From contig CANQRM010000013.1 of the NCBI GenBank assembly GCA_947626265.1, positions 1 to 64,000 on the forward strand: 64,000 bases of DNA, in the 5' to 3' direction. Source of the DNA: an uncultured Oscillospiraceae bacterium (GTDB taxonomy: Bacteria; Bacillota; Clostridia; Oscillospirales; Oscillospiraceae). The notes beneath the pieces were generated by a model that was not told the DNA's origin, did not search any database, and saw nothing but the letters and a program-made list of their open reading frames with translations. Shown piece after piece: positions 58,351 through 64,000 of the stretch; the stretch's first letter is position 1, and every line of letters begins with the position of its first letter. Made by a program: the position numbers and the translations under genes.

Positions 58351-59403
58351 TTCCGTTGCCGGTTCCAGAAGCATCAGCGTTTTGTTGTCCGCGTCCAGAC
58401 GGCACCTGAGCCCGTAAGGAATGACGCCGATGGGCTCCGCGTGGCCGAAGTTCACATTATATAATATTGGCAGCTCCGGGTGTCCCGCCTCTCCGCCGAC
58501 GACCTTTCGGTATACCTCTTTGTAGGGCTCATACCTGCTTCGGCGGGCTGGTTTGCCCACGATGATACCGTTTATCACGTCGAACAGCCCCTGGGCGGCC
58601 AGATTTCTGAGATACCATGTCAGATAGTCCGGGCTGATGTCCTCCTCGCTGGTCTCCAGGAACATGATCTTTCCCATCCACTGCTCTTTTGTGGGCCAGA
58701 TGGCCGTGCCCACCACCATTGGGAACACATCCACGCACCCGCCCAGCAGCTCGCCCTCCACCACGCCGGCGCCTTGGAGCACCTCATAGCCCACCGTCTC
58801 CGGGTGATAGGCTTTGAGCCGGTGCATGTTCTCCGGCTTCCACCATATCTTCTCGTCCTCGTCGTCGTACCAATATGGCGCGGATGGGATATCCAGAGTG
58901 GGCTTGGGCGCAAAGAGCGTGTCCCGGATCATGGCGGCGGTGTAGTCGTTGACGCGGACATATTCGGAGAAGTTGTTCATGACGCTGGCGCCGTAATAGG
59001 ACACCAGCCCCGCCTTGTAGCACATCAGGTGGTTGGTGGTGGTGTCGGAAAAGCCGGTGAATATCTTGGGATTAGCCCGGATCACGTCAAAATCGATGTA
59101 GGGCAGCAGCCGTATGGTGTCGTCCCCGCCGATGGCGTTGAATACTGCCTTGACGCTCTTGTCCCGGAAGGCATCCATCATGTCCGCCGCCCGGGCCTCC
59201 GGATGCTCGCAGAGATAGTCCCGTCCCTTGAGTGCGTTGGGCATGACGGCCACGCGAAGACCATAGTCCCCCTCCAGCCGTTCTCTCGCGATGTCCAGCT
59301 TGTGGATGGCCCAGGGTTCCCCCAGGGTGCCTGCCGAGAGGCTCACGATGGCAACGGTGTCGCCCCGCTGCAGGTGCTTTGGTTTTATCATCCCCGGGAC
59401 CAT
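58348..59403 (-). CDS. S66-family peptidase (LD-carboxypeptidase / MccF-like)
   Basis: 351 residues. Nucleophile Ser in FTGFSDTTTNHL, a Glu in FLETSEEDISPDYL and the late His of the catalytic triad in NVNFGHAEPIG. The LETSEE segment and length match MccF-like members of S66, which cleave acyl-sulfonamide adenylates (microcin C immunity), rather than classical LdcA; either role is possible. Start ATG 59403 is 7 nt after GGGAGG and 1 nt after gpsA. Confidence 0.87.
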   Translation of the reverse strand: MVPGMIKPKHLQRGDTVAIVSLSAGTLGEPWAIHKLDIARERLEGDYGLRVAVMPNALKGRDYLCEHPEARAADMMDAFRDKSVKAVFNAIGGDDTIRLLPYIDFDVIRANPKIFTGFSDTTTNHLMCYKAGLVSYYGASVMNNFSEYVRVNDYTAAMIRDTLFAPKPTLDIPSAPYWYDDEDEKIWWKPENMHRLKAYHPETVGYEVLQGAGVVEGELLGGCVDVFPMVVGTAIWPTKEQWMGKIMFLETSEEDISPDYLTWYLRNLAAQGLFDVINGIIVGKPARRSRYEPYKEVYRKVVGGEAGHPELPILYNVNFGHAEPIGVIPYGLRCRLDADNKTLMLLEPATE

Positions 59404-59404
59404 G

Positions 59405-60421
59405 TCATGTCCTCCCGGCCGTATCCCAGCCCCGGTCGAACTCACTGCGCCTGTCCCGGTTCATGAGGCCACGGAAAACGTCCTCCGGCTCCATGTCCTC
59501 ATAGAGGATGCCATAGATGCTCCTGCAGATGGGCATCTCGGTATGCAGCCGCCGGGCCAGGGTCATGACGCTGGCGGCGGCATAGTAGCCCTCCACCACG
59601 GCGCCCACCTCCCGCAGGGCAATGGCCACCGGGGCGCCCCGGCCGATGAGAAGGCCGGCCTGGCGGTTCCGGGAGTGGCCGGACAGGCACGTGACGATCA
59701 GGTCCCCCATGCCGGCGAGGCCCGAGCAGGTGGTGCGGTCGCCCCCCGCCGCCTGGCAGAGGACCGCGATCTCCGCCATGGCCCGGGTCATAAAGAGGGC
59801 CTTGGCGTTGTCTCCCAGGCCCAGGCCGTCCATGACGCCCACGCCCAGGGCGATGATGTTCTTCACCGCGCCGCACAGCTCCACGCCCACCACATCCAGA
59901 TTCACATAGACCCGGAACATGTCGTTCATGAAGGTGCGCTGGACAAGCTCCGCCACCGCCTGGTCCTCGCAGGCGGCCACGCAGCCTGTGGCCATGCGGC
60001 GGGAGACCTCCTCCGCGTGGGAGGGGCCGGACAGCACCGCCACGGGGCAGTCCTTCCCCACCTCCTGGCGGATGACCTGGCTCATGCGAAGCTCGGTGCC
60101 CTCCTCGATGCCCTTGGTGGCCGAGACCAGCACCGTGCCGGGCTTTATATGGGGCGCGGCGGTCTTCGCCGTGCGCCGAAGGATATTGGATGGGGACGCG
60201 AACAGCACAAGCTCCGCCCTCTCCGCGCCTGCCGGGTCGCTGGTAATGTTCAGGGCCTTGGGAAGGATGGCGCCGGCCATGGCGGGATTCTTCCGGCGCT
60301 TCGCCATGGCCGCGGCCTTCTCCGGGTCGTGGGACCACAGGGTCACGTCGTGGCCGTTATCCACCAGCAGCATGGCCAGGGCCGTGCCCCATGCGCCGCT
60401 GCCGAATACAAATATTTTCAT
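59405..60421 (-). CDS. gpsA: NAD(P)H-dependent glycerol-3-phosphate dehydrogenase
   Basis: 338 residues. Nucleotide-binding GSGAWGTALA at the N-terminus, SGPSHAEEV, and the catalytic Lys in AVKNIIALGVG. It reduces dihydroxyacetone phosphate to sn-glycerol-3-phosphate for phospholipids. Start ATG 60421 has GGAGG upstream. Confidence 0.96.
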   Translation of the reverse strand: MKIFVFGSGAWGTALAMLLVDNGHDVTLWSHDPEKAAAMAKRRKNPAMAGAILPKALNITSDPAGAERAELVLFASPSNILRRTAKTAAPHIKPGTVLVSATKGIEEGTELRMSQVIRQEVGKDCPVAVLSGPSHAEEVSRRMATGCVAACEDQAVAELVQRTFMNDMFRVYVNLDVVGVELCGAVKNIIALGVGVMDGLGLGDNAKALFMTRAMAEIAVLCQAAGGDRTTCSGLAGMGDLIVTCLSGHSRNRQAGLLIGRGAPVAIALREVGAVVEGYYAAASVMTLARRLHTEMPICRSIYGILYEDMEPEDVFRGLMNRDRRSEFDRGWDTAGRT

Positions 60422-60457
60422 ATCCTATCCTCCAAACGGCGGCCATCCGCCGCGCTT

Positions 60458-60775
60458 TTATTCCCAGCTCTTCCAAACATCCGGGCAGTAGCCCACCGTG
60501 GCCTGTTTCCCGTTTCGGACGATGGGGGTCTTCAAAAGCTCGGGGTACTCAAAGAGCTTATCCAGCTTGTCCTCGTCGTAGGCAAGGTAGCTTATCTCCG
60601 GCGCGTCGCTCATGGCGGCCAGCCCCACCGCATTTTTCACGGCTGTGAGCTCCCCCCTACTCATGCCGTAGCGCTGGATGTCCACGTACTGGAACTTTAT
60701 CCGACGCTCCTTGAAATACCGCTGGGCCTTTTTGGTGTCGAAGCACTTATTTTTGCCGAATATCTGGATATTCAT
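60458..60775 (-). CDS. ArsC/Spx-family thioredoxin-fold protein
   Basis: 105 residues of the ArsC/Spx/YffB family. The N-terminal motif is KNKCFDTKKAQRYF, a single active-site Cys (CxxT), which excludes a Spx CxxC redox switch. TPIVRNGKQATVGY is the cis-Pro segment. Probably a glutaredoxin-like reductase of unknown substrate rather than a proven arsenate reductase. Start ATG 60775 follows GGAGG. Confidence 0.85.
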   Translation of the reverse strand: MNIQIFGKNKCFDTKKAQRYFKERRIKFQYVDIQRYGMSRGELTAVKNAVGLAAMSDAPEISYLAYDEDKLDKLFEYPELLKTPIVRNGKQATVGYCPDVWKSWE

Positions 60776-60819
60776 CTGGCATACCTCCGCTCCGGTCAGG
60801 CATGATCGCTCCCCTTCAG

Positions 60820-60862
60820 CAGAAAGAGAGCCCGATTGGCCTCAGTATAGCCAATCGGGCTC
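60820..60862 (-). terminator. Terminator after trpA
   Basis: 13-bp perfect stem GAGCCCGATTGGC / GCCAATCGGGCTC with a 9-nt loop, followed on the minus strand by TCTTTCT; 37 nt after the trpA stop. Confidence 0.8.
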
Positions 60863-60899
60863 ATTTAGTCAAGCTGGGCCAATACTTCCGGCGTCCCCG

Positions 60900-61670
60900 T
60901 CACCGAAGTGCCTCCGTCATGGCCCGCACATACGCGCCCACGTGCTCCGGCGCGTCCTTGCCGTACTGGGCCAGCAGCTTGATGATGGCCGAGCCCACGA
61001 TGGCCCCGTCGGAATAAGAGGCCATTTTGGCCGCCTGCTCCGGCGTGGAGATGCCGAAACCGATGGCGCAGGGTATGGACGTATTGGCCCGGACCACCTT
61101 CACGATGGAGGCCAGGTCCGTGGTGATCTCGCTGCGGGTGCCGGTGACGCCCAGGCTGGAGACGATGTAGAGGAAGCCCTCCGCCTCCCGGGCGATCATG
61201 GCGATGCGGTCGGCGGAGGTGGGCGCCACAAGGGATATCAGGTCCACCCCGTACTGCCGGCACAGGGGCAGGAACTCCCCCTTCTCCTCGAAGGGCAGGT
61301 CGGGCAGGATGAGCCCGTCGATGCCGATGTCCCGGCAAGTGGAGATGAACCGCTCCGCGCCGTAGGAGAACACCACATTGGCGTAGGTCATGAACACCAT
61401 GGGCACGGTCACATCCCGGCGCAGGTCCCGGACCAGGTCAAATATCCTGTCCGTGGTGACGCCGCCGGTCAGCGCCCGGAGGTTGGCCGCCTGGATGACC
61501 GGGCCCTCGGCGGTAGGGTCGGAAAATGGGATGCCCAGCTCGATGAGGCTGGCCCCGTTGGCCGCGCAGGCGCGCACGCAGGCAGCGGTGGTCTCCAGGT
61601 CCGGGTCGCCGCAGGTGATGAACGGGATGAACGCCTTGCCGCGGGCAAAGGCACTGGCGATGTTACTCAT
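60900..61670 (-). CDS. trpA: Tryptophan synthase alpha subunit
   Basis: 256-residue TIM barrel cleaving indole-3-glycerol phosphate to indole. Catalytic Glu in [11 protein letters not shown] and Asp in the [10 protein letters not shown] strand; [10 protein letters not shown] is the phosphate region. Start ATG 61670 overlaps trpB by 8 nt. Last gene of the trp cluster. Confidence 0.97.
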   Translation of the reverse strand: MSNIASAFARGKAFIPFITCGDPDLETTAACVRACAANGASLIELGIPFSDPTAEGPVIQAANLRALTGGVTTDRIFDLVRDLRRDVTVPMVFMTYANVVFSYGAERFISTCRDIGIDGLILPDLPFEEKGEFLPLCRQYGVDLISLVAPTSADRIAMIAREAEGFLYIVSSLGVTGTRSEITTDLASIVKVVRANTSIPCAIGFGISTPEQAAKMASYSDGAIVGSAIIKLLAQYGKDAPEHVGAYVRAMTEALR

Positions 61671-62856
61671 GGATATCCTCCCCTCTGTAGCGGGCGATGG
61701 CGGCGCAGTCCTTGTCCCCCCGGCCGGAGATGGTGATGACGACGATCTTATCCTTTCCCATGGCCGGGGCCAGCTTTTGTGCGTAGGCCACGGCGTGGGC
61801 GGACTCGATGGCGGGGATGATGCCCTCGGTCCGGGCCAGGTATTCAAAGGCGTCCACCGCCTCGCCGTCGGTGATGGGGACGTACTCCGCCCGGCCTGTG
61901 TCGTGAAGCCAGGCGTGCTCCGGGCCGATGCCGGGGTAGTCCAGTCCCGCGGAGATGGAATACACCGGGGCGATCTGGCCGTACTCGTCCTGACAGAAGT
62001 AGCTCTTCATGCCGTGGAAGATGCCCAGCCTGCCCGTGGCGATGGTGGCGGCGGTCTCGAAGGTGTCCACGCCCCGCCCGGCGGCCTCGCAGCCGATGAG
62101 CCGCACGGAGGGCTCCGGGATGAAGTGATAGAAGCTGCCGATGGCGTTGGAGCCGCCGCCCACGCAGGCGATCACCGCGTCGGGCAGCCGGCCCTCCTTC
62201 TCCTGAAGCTGCTGCTTTATCTCTTTGGATATCACCGCCTGGAAGTCCCGCACGATGGTGGGGAACGGGTGCGGGCCCATGACGGAGCCCAGGCAGTAGT
62301 GGGTGTCGTCGATGCGGCGGGTCCACTCCCGCATGGCCTCGGATACGGCGTCCTTCAGCGTGCCGGTGCCGGTGGTCACGGGCACCACCTCCGCGCCCAG
62401 AAGGCGCATCCGGTACACGTTCAGGGCCTGGCGCTTCGTATCCTCCTCGCCCATGAACACCACACACTGCATGCCCATGAGGGCGGCGGCGGTGGCCGTA
62501 GCCACGCCGTGCTGGCCGGCGCCGGTCTCGGCGATAAGGCGGGTCTTGCCCATCTTCTTCGCCAGCAGCGCCTGGCCCAGGACGTTGTTGATCTTATGGG
62601 CGCCGGTGTGGTTCAGGTCCTCCCGCTTGAGGTAGATCTTCGCGCCGCCCAGGTCCCGGGTCATCTTCTCGGCGTAGTACAGCCGGGAGGGCCGCCCGGC
62701 GTACTCGTTGAAGAGATAGGTAAGCTCCCGGTTGAAATCCGGGTCGTCTTTGTAATGGTTATAGGCGGCCTCCAGTTCGATGACCGCGTTCATCAATGTC
62801 TCGGGGATATACTGTCCGCCGTGGATACCGAATCGTCCGTTGGACATGGCGTTCAT
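61663..62856 (-). CDS. trpB: Tryptophan synthase beta subunit
   Basis: 397-residue PLP enzyme joining indole and serine. PLP-Lys in [17 protein letters not shown], and the Gly-rich [10 protein letters not shown] phosphate cup. Of the TrpB1 type that pairs with TrpA. Start ATG 62856 overlaps trpF (ATGA). Confidence 0.97.
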   Translation of the reverse strand: MNAMSNGRFGIHGGQYIPETLMNAVIELEAAYNHYKDDPDFNRELTYLFNEYAGRPSRLYYAEKMTRDLGGAKIYLKREDLNHTGAHKINNVLGQALLAKKMGKTRLIAETGAGQHGVATATAAALMGMQCVVFMGEEDTKRQALNVYRMRLLGAEVVPVTTGTGTLKDAVSEAMREWTRRIDDTHYCLGSVMGPHPFPTIVRDFQAVISKEIKQQLQEKEGRLPDAVIACVGGGSNAIGSFYHFIPEPSVRLIGCEAAGRGVDTFETAATIATGRLGIFHGMKSYFCQDEYGQIAPVYSISAGLDYPGIGPEHAWLHDTGRAEYVPITDGEAVDAFEYLARTEGIIPAIESAHAVAYAQKLAPAMGKDKIVVITISGRGDKDCAAIARYRGEDIHE

Positions 62857-63458
62857 TCCTTTCGCGCGGCGGCTACCGCCGCCATGATCTTTGTAAAGTC
62901 TTTTATTTTATCCGTCTCCACGCCGCTGGAGATGTCAAGCCCCCAGGGGCGGAGCCGGGCTATGGCGTCGGGGATGTTCTCCGGCGTAAGGCCCCCGGCC
63001 AGGATATAGGGCCGGGTCACGCCCTGGGTCAGGGACCAGTCGAAGGCCGCGCCGGTGCCGTAGCCGTTGTCTAAGAGGACCATGTCGGCGGCGGAGGCGC
63101 TGGCGGCCAAAAGGTCCTGGGGGCCGCGGACCTTGAAGGCCTTCCATACCGTGCAGCCGGGCGCCAGGGCGCGGAGGGCGGCAATATAGCCGTCGTCCTC
63201 ATGGCCGTGGAGCTGGGCCACGGATAGGGTGCCGTCGTTCAGGAGCGCCGCCGCATCCTCCGCGGGGCTGTCCACGAACACCCCCACAGGGGTGATGCCG
63301 CCGTCCAGTTCCGCTCGCAGGGCCCGCACCTCATTCGGGGCAAGGTTCCGGTGGCTCTTGGGGAAGTTGACGATGAACCCGCACCAATCCGGCCGGGCGG
63401 CGTTGACGTATTCTATGTCCTGGGGCCGGTACAGGCCGCATATCTTGATCTTCGTCAT
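62853..63458 (-). CDS. trpF: Phosphoribosylanthranilate isomerase
   Basis: 201 residues. General-base Cys in [11 protein letters not shown], the QLHGHED strand, catalytic Asp in [10 protein letters not shown] and [10 protein letters not shown], with [11 protein letters not shown] at the end. Converts phosphoribosylanthranilate to CdRP. Overlaps both trpC and trpB (ATGA each). Confidence 0.96.
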   Translation of the reverse strand: MTKIKICGLYRPQDIEYVNAARPDWCGFIVNFPKSHRNLAPNEVRALRAELDGGITPVGVFVDSPAEDAAALLNDGTLSVAQLHGHEDDGYIAALRALAPGCTVWKAFKVRGPQDLLAASASAADMVLLDNGYGTGAAFDWSLTQGVTRPYILAGGLTPENIPDAIARLRPWGLDISSGVETDKIKDFTKIMAAVAAARKE

Positions 63459-64000
63459 TTTGCCGCCTCCCCCATGGCCGCCAGCAGCGCGGCCTTGTCC
63501 TTCGCCCGCATGAGCACCTCCCCCATGAGCACCGCGTCGGCCCCCAGTGCCTTCAGCGCCGCCGCGTCCGCCGGCCCGGTCACGCCACTCTCCGCCACAT
63601 ATACCGCCCCGGGCGGTATCAGCTCCCGCAGCCGGGCGGCGTTGGAGAAGTCCACGGTGAAGTCCTTCAGGTTCCGGTTGTTCACGCCGATGATCCGGGC
63701 TCCGGCGCTGAGAGCGGAGCGTATTTCTCCCTCGTCGTGGGTCTCCACCAGAGCGGCCAGCCCCAGCATGTCGCATATCTCCAAATATTTCGCCAGCGTG
63801 GCCGTGTCCAGAAGGGCGCAGATGAGAAGCACCGCGTTGGTGCCCATGGTCTTGGCCTGGTAAAGCTGGTACTCGTCCACGGTGAAATCCTTGCGGAGCA
63901 TGGGGAGGGATATGGTCCGGCGGATATCCAGGAAGATGCCGTCCGAGCCCAAAAACCACTTGGGCTCCGTCAGGCAGGACACCGCGTCCGCCCCCGCCGC
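63455..64000 (-). CDS. trpC: Indole-3-glycerol-phosphate synthase, C-terminal part
   Basis: 181 residues are visible; the N-terminus lies beyond the right edge. The frame reads AGADAVSCLTEPKWF at the border, then LPMLRKDFTVDEYQ, IGVNNRNLKDFTVD and VAESGVTGP, all diagnostic for TrpC. Overlaps trpF. Any trp leader or T-box would lie outside the window. Confidence 0.96.
   Translation of the reverse strand, partial: AAGADAVSCLTEPKWFLGSDGIFLDIRRTISLPMLRKDFTVDEYQLYQAKTMGTNAVLLICALLDTATLAKYLEICDMLGLAALVETHDEGEIRSALSAGARIIGVNNRNLKDFTVDFSNAARLRELIPPGAVYVAESGVTGPADAAALKALGADAVLMGEVLMRAKDKAALLAAMGEAAK

Noticed and set aside
1..64000. CRISPR arrays, tRNA or rRNA genes, prophage or insertion sequences
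   Set aside because: No regularly spaced repeats, cloverleaf or rRNA signatures, transposases or phage structural genes were recognised by eye.

Overview
The window is a dense, GC-rich stretch of chromosome from a spore-forming anaerobic Firmicute. The endospore genes (spoIVA, cwlD, yunB, cotJ, a SPOCS/LysM protein), the class III ribonucleotide reductase (nrdD/nrdG), a pyrophosphate-type phosphofructokinase and the gene order point to class Clostridia. High GC and several product families suggest an Oscillospiraceae-like gut lineage; that placement is inference, since no marker search was possible. No rRNA, tRNA, CRISPR array, phage or insertion sequence was found. The one structural RNA is RNase P RNA (rnpB).

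Layout. 1-10.7 kb (+): end of a DUF1858 gene, trmK, a Nif3-family gene, spoIVA, cwlD, radA, a DUF6873 gene, a Xer-type recombinase, an MBOAT/DHHW O-acetylation pair, dut and a GyrI-like gene. 10.7-16.2 kb (-): a two-component system, a strikingly degenerate P1B-type ATPase and class II aldolase. 16.3-18.2 kb (+): pfp and a membrane protein. 18.2-29.8 kb (-): cotJC, a CotJA-CotJB fusion, a MATE exporter, ligA, yunB, two M42 peptidases, murD, rnpB, yebC, a SPOCS-LysM gene and a 51-codon hydrophobic ORF. 29.9-46.0 kb (-): about 18 tightly packed or overlapping genes from cdaA to rsgA (c-di-AMP synthesis, Cys-rich redox/J-protein genes, yicC-remA-gmk-rpoZ, priA-def-fmt-rsmB-rlmN and the prpC-prkC phosphatase/kinase pair). 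46.1-48.7 kb (-): a cysteine desulfurase, DUF3343, ispF and ispD. 48.8-51.1 kb (+): a SpoVB-like flippase and a divergent CoaX-like protein. 51.2-56.2 kb (-): thioesterase, nrdG, nrdD and a dicarboxylate symporter, with an AraC regulator diverging from the symporter. 57.3-64 kb: rluA, secG, an S66 peptidase, gpsA, an ArsC/Spx protein and trpC-F-B-A, with trpC cut by the window end.

How it works together. The largest unit couples second-messenger production (cdaA/cdaR), nucleotide supply, replication restart, initiator-Met processing, rRNA methylation and Ser/Thr phosphorylation. Sporulation genes are scattered and several carry a shared ATA-N16-C(A/G)TA promoter pattern expected for SigE. Glycolytic fba and pfp are driven by back-to-back overlapping promoters. 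The anaerobic ribonucleotide reductase has an NrdR box inside its promoter.

Most unusual items: an intact P1B-ATPase reading frame that has lost its actuator domain and most ATPase motifs but keeps CPC and DKTG; a PrkC-type kinase with HMD in place of HRD and an acidic, Ser/Thr-free activation loop; ribosome-binding sites buried in the 3' arm of upstream terminator hairpins, with possible sporulation promoters nested in the same hairpins; a CotJA-CotJB fusion; and a CoaX homologue lacking most active-site residues.
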